A stretch of 64,000 nt of DNA from Cristatella mucedo (GCA_009760855.2 WPIO01000001.1:8740501-8804500), one strand, 5' to 3'; shown: positions 11,345 to 24,849, counted from the first letter of the stretch. Program-made: numbers and translations. The notes: generated from the sequence alone by a model not told the origin.

Positions 11345-14300
11345 CACCTTATTTATTACCTTTTCATGCAGTTGGCATATGTTACAAGGATTTTGAAAGT
11401 TTGTGTAGTTTCATCCATCTGATAAACATCTATTAGTAGGTCGCAGCGACAAAATGACACCTTCATTTGAATGCATTTCTTACATGTAGGTGTACATATA
11501 TCTAAATGCAATCTGTCATTAACTTTCTTTAAAAAATTCCTGGCATGAAATTTCTTACTATCATTGCCAGCGGCATGTTATTTCTATTCCTCTGTTGTTA
11601 GCTTCATCTGTCTAGTTTACTTCAGGTCATTACAGTCATCTTACGTGAGGTGATGCTACTTACTCTAATCGAACAATTTGTCCTTATTACGTTTTATAAA
11701 TTTAGATATTGAAGAGTTACATCTCGACGGGTAACCTGAGGCTATTTTAGGTTGGAAAAATTCATGCTTACTCCCTTTCATAGCCAGTAAAAAACTCGGT
11801 ATGCCATGCTTGCTCTGTTTGTCATAACTTTCATTCTTAAAATACTAATAATTTGAATAGTCATTAGATTCATTGCTTTGAAGCTCACCAGCACTTGTCT
11901 GCTTTCTATTGAGGTTTTCAGTTTCTTGTGAGGCTCACAGACGTGAGCCCTTGCTTTAGCTGCTCCTTCAAAATTATTTTTTCTTCACAAAAGGACTTCT
12001 GCACAGTTATATTCTACGGCTGCAGCTGCAACTAGCTAACTTAGGTTCACTAGCCAAAAGAATCCTCTCTTATGATTTGTATGCTCCTTTGCTGCCTTAT
12101 TTTATCCGAAATTGAGAATATAATGCATTCTTATAAATCATATCAGGATGATATAAATATAGTAACAAAAGCCAAATACCTAAATATTTAGATAGATTAA
12201 ATTATTGAGTGACAATGGCATATGTTAATTTGAGATTGGATATGGTCGTAGGAGTTTGTACTTGTCCTTAGTCACTCTGTCGTGAGCGTTTCTCCTGGTA
12301 AGCCACTATCTACAAATCATCGCTGTCTTCGTTTTAAATTTTTTTTTCCGATGTCCTTCCATTCACCGGTTATAATAAGTAGTAGCTTTTCACTTATTTG
12401 CCGACTTAAAGCCTACTCGGCTTTCGGTTGGAAAGCTCGTCACCAGTTATTGACGTAATATGTTTACTAACCGCCAGTTCATATCTCCTGGTCACCCCAT
12501 GCCCTCGTTTTCAAACATTTATTCCTCAATCTCCGGGCCTTCGCTTGCAATAATAGCCCACAGCATTCCCGTTATCATTCACGTAGGCCCCTGCATTGTA
12601 TTCAATGGCCTTCGAATGTTCGCAACTCACTTCGACGTATGCCTTCTTAGCAATGCAATATGACACAGTAGAGTGAGAAGAAGTCAAACTTCGGTATATC
12701 AAGATGTATGTGTGAGTATTGTTAAGACGCATACATTAGACCTTAGTGCAGCCTTGTTTGGATATCAGCTTCAAACCTTGTAAATTCCCTAGCTCAGCGA
12801 ATACCTCACTGATCAAAGCGAATTGGAAATTCAAGTTAAGCTTTTCGTGTGCAACATGGCACTAGTATATTTCTTATTTCTGATTATCTATTTTAGTTAT
12901 ACCTGTCAATGTCTCAAGAAATAAAGCTCCAGCATGTCTCATAACATATTGCTAATCGCTGAGATGGAAATAATTTAAATCGAAGAACTGCTTGCCAGTA
13001 ACCTATGGAATTGTGTAAATCATGAGAATTATTAATGCGCCTTGCCAGCTAATTCACAGGTGGTATCTCAATTTTTCAAGAGATGTCAGATTCAAAGCTC
13101 TTTGAAAATTCAGTTTAAAGAGAACATATTGCCTTTTCAGCAATAGTATGATGAGCGCATTCAAGATGCGTCGCTTGGTTTTTCAAACAGACAAATTTAA
13201 GGAAATTAATTTGTATTTCACTGGTGGTTGTTTTTGAAGTGCTTTCTCTTTCATGACCCTTTTAATGTTCGATTTTTATCATTAGACGCTCTTAGTGCAA
13301 ACTTCGGTAAGATAATGCTAATCAGATCTGTCCTGCTGCTTTACTGAACGGAAAACAACCTAATGTGCCGGTTGAACTAGTCATGAGTCCGTACGTTTAT
13401 TTAAGCAAACCGGCATAGCGATTCCCACTGTGCGCATGCCTCGGCCTTCCTGAACGGGGCGATACATAAAATCTATGTCAATGAATAATGACGTCGGAGT
13501 CCTGCTGCTTTTGTGTGTCATTTACATCTTTGTCTGTAGCCAGAGCCGGCTTCAATGGCACGCGGAAAATCGTTGGTCCAATAATGACTCCTGGTAGCAG
13601 GAAACTGTCCCAGACAAAGGACGGCAGATGACAAATGGGTGTATCCGAAGGTGTAGGGATCCGGTCTCAGCACGGCTTCGTGACAAAGCGGTCTTGCTGT
13701 CTGCAACATGCCTGCCAATAAATACCTATGCGAGCGACAGCGTAAATCCATCCAAAAAAGCAAAATCATGGTACGCATCGGTATGTACATGGAATGTGAG
13801 ATATTACGCAGGTAAACGGAAAGTCTTTGAGCATAGATAACGCCTAGTACATAGGGCTAATTGATTCCTGCAGCTACTGCTGTACCGACCATTGCGGATA
13901 CGTATAATCGGAAAGTGTGGATAGCAGTTCATTTCTTCTCTATTCTTGCAATACCAGATAGCTCCATTTGAAAATACTAATTGCTGGTGATCAAGATTTG
14001 CTTCTAAAATTGGTAGCGTGCCATTCTAAATTTTTAACTGCAGTACCTTTTAAAAGGATGGCTGAAAGAAAAAGAAAACGATTTACTTAGCACTGAACTA
14101 TAGGTGCATTTATTGTGGTCAGCTCTTGCGGTTAAAAATTTCCGACCATACATTCCAACCCATAGCTGACCAAAAACGAGAACAGATTGTTATTGGCTGT
14201 CCAACACTAACATCCATTTTAGGTTAAGCCCAATTTTAGCATGCATGAGCTAGGATAAAAAGTTAAAACTGCATTTTCAGGACGCTTTGATGTACCTCAG

Positions 14301-15245
14301 CCCTTCAACATTGATTGCATGGCACTCAGACAAAACGTGGACAGATGTAGCAAGCCGGCTATAAATGTCGGTGTCTAAGGAAGTGCTGAAATTCAATAAA
14401 AGTCATTTGAAAAGATCCTTATGGTTACAGCTTTGTTTTTACTGATAACCTACATATTTAGCCATCTACCTAGGGTGTTGTTTCTGTTGTGGTTATATTT
14501 GCAATACAATGTCAATTTTGTGCTCAAGTGTATTTAGTAGCTCAGTGTTCATAGCAAGCCAGTTCCAGCCTATACAATATAAAAGTATGTATCGGTCTTC
14601 AATTATTTGTAGATAGAATGCTTTACTTCTGTAGCCTTGCTACTTAGTTTGTTCAAGCTGTATAATCCTTTAGTCAAACCAGACATGTTCTTGCCAGGGC
14701 TCCATGTGGTAGACAACAGCTCTCTGGAAGTCTTTGCAAAATTCCTCGTGCCCAGCTGGATGGCTTGTCCTCTATTTCTGTAACCAGAACGACGCCGCTC
14801 ACGTTGACTAGAATCTTAAGATTTTTCGGATGAATGTAAACTCACTGCTGTGAACGTGGTTTTCCTTTCATAATAATTGGGTGAGGAGCATCAGGTTTGA
14901 CCTTCTCTTTTAGGTCACCACGATAGCATTTTCCAAAATGTTCAATTGCAGCAAACACGATAAAAATAAGTCGTGAGGACTCCCTTATTACGCATAGGAA
15001 GACGCATTGACTTCAGTAGATGCTGTAAGAGAGTCATATAAGATGAGTCACATCCTTCTTATTCTTTATGAAAAAATAAGCTATGATTCTGTCGTCCTGC
15101 CTGTAACACATGAATGCTTCAAACTTTATGTCTGCAAATATCTGACGGGCCGAGCACTGTTGGTGGTCAACGCCTGTCACTTACATACGCTGGTCTCTTT
15201 AATAATAACAATATTTTTTATATTTCGCCCTCAACGAACTTAATA
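11345..15245. other. Long AT-rich stretch without recognised genes or repeats
   Basis: No LINE or SINE of the families seen elsewhere and no supported exon. Short antiparallel frames at 12460-12732 and 13518-13840 overlap on both strands and look like chance. On the minus strand, 14838-14952 is an open run with Lys-Glu-Lys-Val-Lys-Pro-Asp-Ala-Pro that looks slightly protein-like but has no clear splice sites. Confidence 0.4.
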
Positions 15246-15249
15246 TCTT

Positions 15250-16135
15250 ACTGAGAACTTTATATTTGCTGCAAAGGAATCACGATCGAATGGCTAGTGG
15301 TAGCATGCATGCTCAATAAACAACAAGAATAACATGGTTATGGATGGCATGCATAGAGTCAGCATACAAGTATGGTTAGTGGCAGCATCCTCAGTGTCAG
15401 CAGGCATAAGCACATACAGAAAGAATCACAGAGACCCACTAAATGCTGTGAAAAATAGACGCGTTCTTAGGTTCTTTTTAAATGTAGTCACGTCAGCCGA
15501 CTTCATGACGCAAGCCGGATGTGATTTCCAGGTTTTGGTCGCATGCGAACTAAAAGCACGATCTCCAAGGGATTTGAGGTTTACGCGAGGGTTGGTTTAC
15601 TGATTAGATTCCGAAAAATGAGTGTTACGATGCTTAGCCTTTGAGGGAGTAGATCTGATAGATAGGCTGGAGCCTAAGAATGAAGGGTGACCTAAGACCT
15701 AACAGTGAGTAAACCATGAAGTCGATGCGTTATTTGACTGGGAGCTAGTGCAGGTCGGCGAGAAGTGGTGTGGTTCGGCAACAGTGATGCTCACAACAGA
15801 CAAGCCTAGCTGAAGAGCTTTGCACGAGCTGTCAGCACCTGAATTCAGAGGCCCGAAAAGCAGCAAGCAGTGAGCTAGAGAAGTCGAGACGAGATGTCAC
15901 AACAGCCTTGACCAATTTAGATGTGATATCCCTGTCTAAACAAGCCCGAATTTTAGCAATGTTATGTAGCTGAGAGTAAGCAGACTTGATTCTGAAGGTG
16001 AATGATTACTTTGGAACAGAACAACTAGATGTCGTGCAGATTTAAGAAGACGTATGTTCAAAGAGTCAATTGTGAGCGTTAACCTTTCCAATTTCTGAAT
16101 CGCATTTCGTTCGCCCATAACTAGTAAGTTAGTCA
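15250..16135 (-). mobile_element. LINE family A fragment, 3' half
   Basis: Minus-strand copy from the 3' UTR (no hairpin block; it starts at the AAATATAAAG end near 15265) through the words for Leu-Glu-Ile-Val and Ser-Leu-Leu-Ala up to the Asn-Leu-Leu-Val-Met-Gly region near 16100. Frames are broken. The plus-strand frame at 15334-15603 is its antisense shadow. Confidence 0.8.
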
Positions 16136-16139
16136 GTCA

Positions 16140-17085
16140 CGTGGGCCCTAGCGTTTGCAATGACCACATGAAAGGTAACCGAGCCGTATTTACTTATGCT
16201 TCATGTAAAGCCGTAAGCGATATCAGAGCTTATTTTACAGGCCTCCTTTGAAACCAAATGACCCGAGGTTCTTTAATTGTAGACAGGTCAGCAGACGTTA
16301 GGATGTCATGCCTTGGTGAGTTCCATGCTGTGGCCATGATTCTACAGTCGTCCCTCAGTACTTCGCGCTTCGACTCTCTCGGCTTCACTCTATCGAGGTT
16401 TTTTAAAATATCTTCATTAAAAAGTGAAAATGATGCAAGTCGCGCTCGGTTGTCTGAGTCAATTACACACCGTTGCATCATAATTAAAATTAAAATTACT
16501 GTACGTACGGGCTGTTGGTCTATTTATTCGAGCACATCCACAAATCCTTCAACGTTAGGTGCAGCCTCAGTGAGAGCAGTAACCTTGCTCTTCTTTGACG
16601 TGCAGCACACCTCTTCATCATCATCGAACAAATTGCAACATTTTCATGAGTTAGCGGTTGTGTGTAAAAACTGCGTGTGTAACAATATGTACACTTATAA
16701 TATAGTATTTGCAACGTCTAATATTTCTTATTATCCCTTACTTTGTCTAATATATGAGGTAATACGGGTGCAATGGTGACTAAAAGGGTGTTATTTCAGG
16801 TCCAGCAGGCTTTGATAACGCTGAAACCAAATTAGAGGGTCTTGAAGAGGTTTTCCGTGCTCTAGTTATAAAAATATTCAATTTATAAATAAAGAATCGT
16901 ACTTTTGGGAAAATCGCCTATCGCGGCAGAGTCTGGAACCGATTAACCTCGATAAACGAGCGATGACTGTATTCAGTATTCTAAGCGCCACGAGAACTTA
17001 GGCACATAGGCATTAGCCTTGTGCTAAGAAAAAACCAAGGGCAAGGGCATGTTCAGATCCACTTCCCTACCTGGCTAAGCAGCGT
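16140..17085. other. No recognised gene
   Basis: A 173-codon plus-strand frame covers 16258-16779. It shows no known motif, changes composition along its length, and is opposed by open frames on the other strand, so it is not called as a gene. Confidence 0.35.
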
Positions 17086-17089
17086 AGTA

Positions 17090-17515
17090 CTCGCTTTTCA
17101 GAATCTAATCGTTTACCTATACCTCCTACGAACCTTAAATCCTTTAGAGACCGTGCCTTTAGTTCGTACGCTCCCAATGCCTGGAACTCACTTCCGACTT
17201 GCATCACGAAATCCCCCAAATTGACCATATTTAAAAAGAAACTAACAAACCCATCTCTTGATCACTCTATTGAGTGGGTCCCTGTTTTCGTCATTTATGT
17301 GCTTATGCATGCTGACACTGTGCATGCTGCCACTAACCACACTTGTATGCTGATCCTGTGCACGTCACCCCTGAACATGTTATTCTTGTTCTTTATTAAG
17401 CATGCTACCACTAACCATTCGATCGTGCTTCCTTAGCAGCAAATGTAAAGTTTCTAGAAAGAGATTTTGAGTTCTCTTCGGGTGCTATATCAATTGCTTG
17501 TATAATAACTACTAC
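17090..17515 (+). mobile_element. LINE family A 3' end
   Basis: Begins at the C-terminal coding part (CCTTAAATCCTTTAGAGACC at about 17132) and runs through Thr-Ile-Phe-Lys-Lys-Lys (17225), the ATGCATGCTGACACTGTGCA word and the AAATGTAAAG hairpin block with GATTTTGAGTTCTC, and a poor tail. Confidence 0.8.
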
Positions 17516-17519
17516 TGGT

Positions 17520-18073
17520 AATGTAATGCATGCAAAGCTTAAATGGTGCCAGAGAGTTAGTGAGTTGCTAATCTTTCACTCAACGAAGACGAAAGTGGAC
17601 ATTAGTACTGTCACTAGAAAGGTAGTCGATTGCAATGGCGAGCTCCTGAACTGGTGACTAGTCTAGAGAGTTTGCATGAATTTAAATCTAGTTGCCTAAG
17701 CCACACCCTAAGCACATCGTTGTCACAAAGGGACAACTTTTTCTGAAAACGACCGTTATCCGTAAATAGTAATTGAATAGCTTACGATCTTGGCTGGTTA
17801 AGCAGATAAGTAAGATCCATCGAGAGGCGGACCCATCTCTCTGACCTGAGATCACAGATGCGTACTTACCGGTTCAACAGTCCACTTTAGGTTCTGCAGA
17901 ATTGTGTGGAGACATAGAACAGGGAATGCTTATCTAAAGAAATTAGCAGATGATTTCCCACAGACAGGCTTGTTCATTATTTTTGTAAATTAGCTAAAAA
18001 CATCGCACAGTCGAGTTCATCTGGATGCTGCAGCACGGCCGTAAACCTTGTAGCTAGCATTCCCTGTCCCTGT
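17520..18073. other. No recognised feature
   Basis: Unique sequence between a LINE end and a (CT)n tract; only short chance frames were seen. Confidence 0.4.
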
Positions 18074-18202
<129 letters not shown>

Positions 18203-18204
18203 AG

Positions 18205-19780
18205 GTCTTCCTTAAGCGTCATCGATATGTAAGAAAGAGCTTGTTCTGCCTTAGCGAGTGTAAATCAGGAGCACTGACCATACAGCAGCTGCCACAGCAA
18301 TGGGAAGCACGCTGGCAGGCAGGGACGCTTCGTTGCACAAGTCGTTAGGGCACTGGCTTGAGCTTGACAGTGAGAATTTGAAGGGCCTACTATGCTAACA
18401 TGCCCCTCAAATAGAGGTGAGCCCAACGCATGGACGCCTAACTGCTCGGCCATCACTAGGCTAGTACAAAATCACGCTGAGCCGAAGCCTATCTAGGCGA
18501 GGGTCGTTTACTAATTTTGAAAGTCAGCTGGAAGCCGCGAAAGCCGCTCGGCCATGCCGCTGGAAGCCGTGGCATGGCCGAGCTCGAAGGAGGGGGCTGT
18601 CTTCAAGAGCTCAACGGTTGAGTCGCTGTATTATTGTGATCTGTTTTAGGTGCTGCATAATAAAATGCACATCTTCTGTGTTAAAAACGCAATGACTGGT
18701 GGATTTAGAGAAACCCTTGAAATAATAACCTACTAATTCAAGAATCTTGCAAAATTGAATCGCCAAAAATTGAACATCTAAAAGCACGTTTTAATAAAGA
18801 GTTCAATATTGTAGCCTTTATTAGATAGGCTTCTGTGAGCGGCTTCTTTAGATTTTTATGATCGCACCGGTCATTTTAACATGAAAAGGCCAACAAGGCA
18901 CTCCCTAGCTACGTACGAAGCTTGAGCTTGACTATCATTCGTCGGTTTTGCCCTTTCATCTGCCGCCTTTGGTAAAGCTGCCAGTACAAAAGGAGTCACA
19001 AATACTTCCATCTGACACGACGTGCAGAGGCTCTCGTTGGTTGCAGAATCATAAATAAGCCTCGTCCGGCATCGACTGCTGACTACTAGAGATACACTCA
19101 CATACCCTGTCATCTTCAGATATCTAGTGATAGCTTCTATTTCCTTACAAAAAACTCACAGTGCTGCCAACAAGTCCTACATCGGGATCCAAACCTGTCG
19201 GCAACTAGACAGGTTCTGTTCATTCGCTGCTGGCAAAAGCCTACCTAAGTGGTTTCCCGTCTTATTTGTGTATTCCGTTTTCCGCATCTGTTTGATCGAA
19301 TCGAGCAATCCTGCATAGAAGACAACGTGTAATTTCCGCTGCAGCTAACGCTAACAGCACCATCAAAGCCGACAAAACCGCAGACGTAGCATTTAATTGC
19401 CTGAGTCGTATATATACCTACAAAGTAAGAACATTCTTAGTTTCGCTGTACCTTAGACGATCAGCAGATACTACACGAAAGAATTGCTATACGAACAATG
19501 CACTCTGATAGTAAAAGCATTGAATGTTTGTACATCTCAAGCTTCACTTCGTAGTAGGCATTCCAAAACTGTATATTCAAAGCCAAAGCAGCAACGGCCG
19601 TGGGGTCTGCAGACTTGAGGCGGAAATTAAAAAAGCAGCTCCTTTTATGATCCAAAGGCTTCGGATAAAATATAATATTCATGTTCATTATCAAGCGTAG
19701 GCATGCTACAGCATTTAGATGGCTTTTCTTGAGCTTGCTGGTTAACTAGCGGTTCCAAAAGTATAATCTTTAAGAGCTAG
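18205..19780. other. No supported gene
   Basis: The minus frame 18871-19113 has a Leu-Cys-Thr-Ser-Cys element that recalls an LU exon, but its acceptor phase does not fit (see rejected items). The rest shows short frames only. A sequence at 18340-18450 has weak tRNA-like words and may be a very old SINE. Confidence 0.35.
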
Positions 19781-19784
19781 ATGA

Positions 19785-20600
19785 GTAACAATCTTGAGTT
19801 TCAAAAGTATAACATGACATCTACAATCAAGTCTGCCTGCTTTCAGCTACATAACATTGCTAAAACTCGGGCTTGGTTAGATAAGGATACCACGTCTAAG
19901 CTGGTCCATTCATTCGTGACATCCCGTTTTGGCTTCAGTAATTCAATGCTTGCTGGTCTACCGACATGTGCAATCAGGCGATTACAGCTGGTGCAAAACT
20001 CCCGCTGCTAGGCTTGATTGTCGTGAGCGTTGCCACATCACACCCCTTCTCACCGACCTGCACTGGCTCCCAGTCAAGCAACGGATCAACTTCATGGTTC
20101 CGTCGCTCACTTTTAGGTCACTTCGTTGTTTTGGCTCCAGCCTATCTCTCAGATCTACTCCCCCACCAGGCCAAGCATAGTATCACCAGCTGTTTGGAAT
20201 CCAATAGTTTACCAATACCTCATACAAACCTCAAATCCTTTGGAGACCGTGCATTTAGTTCGTATGCTCCCAAATCCCGACTTGTGTCAAAACATCCGAT
20301 GACTTGATGACATTTAAACAGAACTTACATATACCTATTTAGGACAGTCTTTAGTGGGTCCCTGTGATTTTTCTTCTTATTTGCTGATACGTGCTGACAC
20401 TATGCATGCTGCCACTAACCACACTTGCATGCTAACCCGGTGCATGTCACCCCTAACCATGTTATTCATGCTGTTTATCAAGCATGATGTTACTCACCAC
20501 TCAATCGCCTTTCCCTTTGCAGCAAATGTAAAGCACCTAGAAAGAGATTGAGTTCTCTGAGGGCGCTTTATCAAGTGCATTATTATTATTATTATCCTAA
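19785..20600 (+). mobile_element. LINE family A, 3' half with tail
   Basis: Starts in the coding part with Ser-Thr-Ile-Lys-Ser-Ala-Cys-Phe-Gln-Leu (near 19812), then Leu-Val-His-Ser-Phe-Val-Thr-Ser-Arg (19900), Met-Leu-Ala-Gly-Leu-Pro-Thr-Cys-Ala (19950) and Leu-Gln-Leu-Val-Gln-Asn (19985), then frameshifts. The full 3' UTR follows, with the GCAAATGTAAAGCACCTAGA hairpin and an (ATT)n tail at 20580-20595. Confidence 0.85.
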
Positions 20601-20689
20601 GGAATAGTCATTTAGGCTCAGCCGTGAGCTACGGGCTGTGGTTTGCTATTAAGTAATGCTTTGCTGATCACACAGCCACCTTAAAGTAG

Positions 20690-20810
20690 CTGCAGAAGAA
20701 TCTTAACGGCTATTAACCAGCTAGCAGTCGGCAATAGAGGGTTTCCTGCCTTCGGGCTAGTATCAGCGACCTGAGTGGCAAAGAGCAAGCACCCTACCCC
20801 TCGGTTAAGA
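20690..20810 (-). mobile_element. SINE D remnant
   Basis: The words AACGGCTATTAACCAGCTAGC, CGGCAATAGAGG and GCAAAGAGCAAGCACCCTAC, in inverted order relative to the better copies, mark an eroded minus-strand SINE D. The B box is not recognisable. Confidence 0.4.
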
Positions 20811-21740
20811 CCTGGGAAGGGCCATACGAACTATCCTCGATGTGGCTGTGGAATAGACAGGTCTTAGCTATTTAATGCTGCTGTGCCCTCACGCTACTTC
20901 AGGCATACCAGCATGCATTGAGGCAGAATCTGAAACTCCTTAGCGGTGCTTCGAGATCCGAGCTTAACCGATATTTTTCATTCATTGGTAAGGGCTGGCA
21001 TCGGTAATTATGCTGTGTTTTTCGAGGAGATTTTAGCGTTGGAGCCGTCATAGTGTTTTCGTAACAATAATATCCAAACGTATTTACGTACCTTAAAATC
21101 ATAACGCTGGGGCTCATTACATACGGCCACGTTTACAAAGTTAAGTTTAGTAAGAAACAGTAAAATCAATGCACCTTGCACAATATTGTACATGAAAGGG
21201 TTTTAGGTACTCAGATAAGTCGAATATTGTATGATACCTATTTCATATTGCTAGACTCAGTTCCGCAGTAGCAACCTGAATTTGTTTCTTGTGAGGATCA
21301 AGCACTTAAAGCATTCATGTTAGGCTAGTATCTTACTCCGTTGATGAAAAGAAATTTTTTTCAATAGCTATAGAATAAGCGTTAGCTAGCAGAACAGTAT
21401 AATAGCTCTCAGTAAAGAATTAAGGTTTCACCTGGTCAGTATGTGTTCATCAGACCGTGTACAACAGCAGCAATCAAGTAAAGCAGCTACATTCTTGTAG
21501 TTTACAAGCTCCGCTAGCACACATTATAAAGTTACAATAAAATCCAAAATACTTGCTCTGAATGATCATAAAATACAATTGTCTTTCTACAAAGCTTATA
21601 CTTACAGTGTATGACTTAAGTAACATATAACCATATTTTAGAAACAAATCTTGTTGCTGTCGCATCCACCGATAGCGATTATTGGCCACTGCTAGGTTAA
21701 TTGGCAGGTCTGAGAAATTCTTCGGACTTTGTCTTCATAT

Positions 21741-21870
21741 GCATAATTCTTTCCGATAGCGCTCTAAGAGAACTTAATCTCTATTTAGTAGCTTCTCATA
21801 TGCCACGAGGCTTGAGTCCATGACCTCAGCATTGAATACATTCACCACGATCCAGGTCGAGGCTAGTACC
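21741..21870 (-). mobile_element. SINE C, decayed, orthologous to the copy at 930
   Basis: Minus-strand reading gives a tRNA-like B box region (GTCATGGACTCAAGCC) and the AGAGATTAAGTTCTCTTAGAGCGCTAT tail, split here across positions 21750-21790. Its place within the duplicated segment matches that of the copy at 930-1035. Confidence 0.6.
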
Positions 21871-24000
21871 TGTATGAGCTTGGTTTGATTTCATGCGTTT
21901 AACATCTGCTATGCACAGCTTCACACTATAAAATTTGCCGTAGCCTCACTCCCTACCAGTTTAGCAGAGAAGCCAGTCATGCATTGCCTTCTTTTGCAAT
22001 GCTAAGTAACTCTCTGCAAACATAACTTTTTACAGCAGTTTGACACATGGTGGAACGAATACCCTCCTGTAGCTATGCCGTCACTTATTCGAACCATGGA
22101 AATTCGCATACATGAGAGTTAAGTTGCTGACCTCCAAATTGTGATTCGGACTCGGAGCAGCTCCCTCAGGAACTTACAGATTATCCCGTCAAATTACGGC
22201 AGCAAAAATTGAACTGCTGCCGAACTGCAATGTCGTTAAAAACATTCTTCGAGTTGCTTTGGATCCATGACCTAGCTTCGTGTCTGGCAGCAGGTACTTA
22301 TTTCTTGCCTACTAAGTTGAACGTAGCCAGGTTCTTCAGCCAGTATAAAAATCAGGCTGCTACCCAGCTACTAAAAAGCAACCCCGTTTTCTCTCTATCC
22401 GCAACAGGGCTACGTGAGTTCACATAAAGCATGTGGACGTCGCCACGACTATTTTAGCCAAGGATGAGTTTGCCTCAGTCAGTGGATTGCTATGGTTAAG
22501 CGGCCCTTCAAATATATGTCAGATAAAGTGAGATTGCAGCTATGAGTATTCGATCAGCGGCCAAGTGCATTAAAGCAAGGTGGCTACTATACAAATAGCT
22601 GCTGGCAACGCCTGCTTAATAGGGCTCACGTCATCTGTATAGGAGCAGCAGGTGTGTCGCAGGCTTATAGCCTGTTGACAGTTATGTCCTTGTTGTTTGT
22701 ACTTTTCCTGCTTAGGACGGGTTTGTTGCCTTTTAATTTCAGCTACTACCTTTAATATCCCCTAGTGGCGAAGCCAGGATTTAAGGGTCTTCAATGTCTG
22801 CTTACAGGCCTGCCCTTGGATGGGAATTTTTGCTGGGTTCTTGGATGAGGTAAAATTATTTCAGGGTCCAGGCAGAAAGGAGTTGAGAGAGCCGTAACAA
22901 GTCCACTGAGTGCAATTCTACTACTGCTTGCTGCTTGCACTGTTGTGCTAAAATACATCGCCACGGTACGGTCTCTTTGGTGTCTTGCAAACTCGTGGTT
23001 AAATGTATAGCAGTTTACTCCAGCGTGCAAGCAAGCCTGTGTGCTGATTCGACCTCTCAGCTGCGATTAGTATGAGCCCGGTATGCTGATGATAAGGCTA
23101 CGATGAGCCGTCTAGTGCTGGCAGTGTATGGAGATGACTCGGGTAACCACTCTGCCGTTTATGCCTACTATTTTGCGTGTGTTCATTGTTTTCAAATCTG
23201 TTGCTATTCGTTGCTATGAGCTAGGCACTCTGGTATTAAACCAGCCCGTTCATATTAACACCAGACTATTTCTGATTAGCAAGCACATCATCCTCCAAAG
23301 ATCGCTTTCATTACTCGCAAGTCAGAGGCTGCCACAGCTTGCGTTCATTTAACGGCTTGGCAGCTCCTCCCGACCTTTGGACCCGTCCCAGTTTGGTGCT
23401 CAGTTCGATGGGTACCTGCTCCCTATGTACAAGCCACTCTCGCGAATCTTGACAGCTAGGTCACAGCCCAGTAGACAGAAGTTCTTTCATTTTCTGAAGA
23501 CACTGTTCGCGTATTTTCCTTGTTGAACTTATTCAGCTTCTCTCTAAGCTCGCTTGCAAGCCTTCGGAGCCAGTTCCTGGCAGAGGACCGCTATGCCGTA
23601 CGACAACCGAGGTTGTCCGGATGCACTGCCTGTCGAAGCGTTCCTCAGCACATTTCTAACAGCACGGTTATTGTCACACAGGCAGTAAATTTACTAAATG
23701 GCTTACCCGGAAATATCGTTAACATCAAATTCCGAACGGCAGCTTGCATCTTCAGGGCACGTCTAAACAGGAGCTCGATCCACTACAGTCTGAAGCACCG
23801 TACATGTCTAATTGCTCCTGGATGTAGCTCTCAAGCCTTGCTGCGTCATCCTATTGGCTGAGAGGGGTATAAACAAAGCGAGCGGTCAGTCAAGGGGTCA
23901 ATAGTCATATAGCCCTGACTGATCCGAGAAGCTTGTGGTGCTCGAGCCATTGAGTCGCGTCTGCCTTGGCAGCCAATAGGCAGTGCTCGGGAATACTCCT

Positions 24001-24187
24001 ACAGGATTCTTCTCAAAGACAGCAAAGGTTAGCCGCTTTAACATCCTTATTTGTGTAGTAGCAAAAGAGCCTTACTAGCTATCACTTGTTCTTGCACCAG
24101 GCGATAAAGGATTGCCTGCTGCAGGACTCGAACCCACAACCTGGGTCGTGAAGAGCAAGCATCACAACTCCTTGGCGACGACCCCCT
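24001..24187 (-). mobile_element. SINE D inserted in segment copy 2
   Basis: On the minus strand the B box reads GGTTCGAGTCC (24134-24124), followed by the family body ending in AAGGCTCTTTTGCTACTAC. Segment copy 1 has uninterrupted sequence at the matching place (about 2617), so the insertion came after the duplication. Confidence 0.75.
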
Positions 24188-24849
24188 CTTACTATGTCCC
24201 ATGTTCTGCTCTGTACCTCTGTTTTCATAGTTGCAGACTAAATTTGTCCTTTAAATGCCAGCAATGGCAAGGTTTTGCACAGCTTCCCCAATTGAAGGTA
24301 ACCTGTCTGAAGTCTATATTCCGAGAGGACCCATATGCGTACTGCTTACCTAGCATAGTGCTCAATTCTACAAATCTTGCTGAAACGAAACTCACTTACA
24401 TTTTGTTATCGCATTTTCTAGCTCCAGATTTGTGTCAATACAACCCTGATAGCTGGAAATTTTGACTGTACAATTGTGCTAATTACCAATTATCCCGCAC
24501 TTTGCAGTAGTATTGTGCATCCCTCGTAGTTCCTTGCAAAACTTTCTTCCAAGCCGAATTTCGATAAGAGAATAGTCGATTCATACGTGCCCAATCAATA
24601 ACCACTTACAATAACCATCGATCATCGCCTTAACTACTTCCAAGTCAGAAAAATACTACCCAATCCATGCTGTGATCTGGCTGATCATTTTTTCTTGCCT
24701 CGTTTTTAATAAGATACACACTAACTGAGAATCCATACCATGAGGAAGGATCCTGCATGTACTTTGAAAGGCTTTGGACGGCATTTGCAAGAATCTCATA
24801 GTCAGGACTAAACCCAAGATGAAGGGAATAAAAATGAGCAATAATTTAG

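Larger units (their letters stand above)
21252..24760. repeat. Paralogous segment, copy 2
   Basis: Direct-repeat partner of 436-3460, about 21 kb away. It differs by extra sequence at about 22245-23110 and by a SINE D at 24001-24187, and lacks the counterpart of 1762-1945. The shared SINE C (21741-21870) shows that this insertion came before the two copies separated. Both copies keep an ATTGG box followed by a TATA-like box (23850-23875; 2440-2480). No intact coding region was seen. Confidence 0.8.

Noticed and set aside
18871-19113. Minus frame with Leu-Cys-Thr-Ser-Cys, first read as a third LU exon
   Set aside because: The nearest acceptors give phase 2, not the phase 1 used by both other genes, and the Leu-Cys-Asn end is missing.
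22791-23030. Minus frame with Asn-Cys-Tyr-Thr and a hydrophobic run, read as a GPI-anchored LU exon
   Set aside because: Too few cysteines and no Cys-Asn end; the resemblance to Asn-Cys-Tyr-Thr-Cys breaks at the fifth residue. Kept only as an indel finding.
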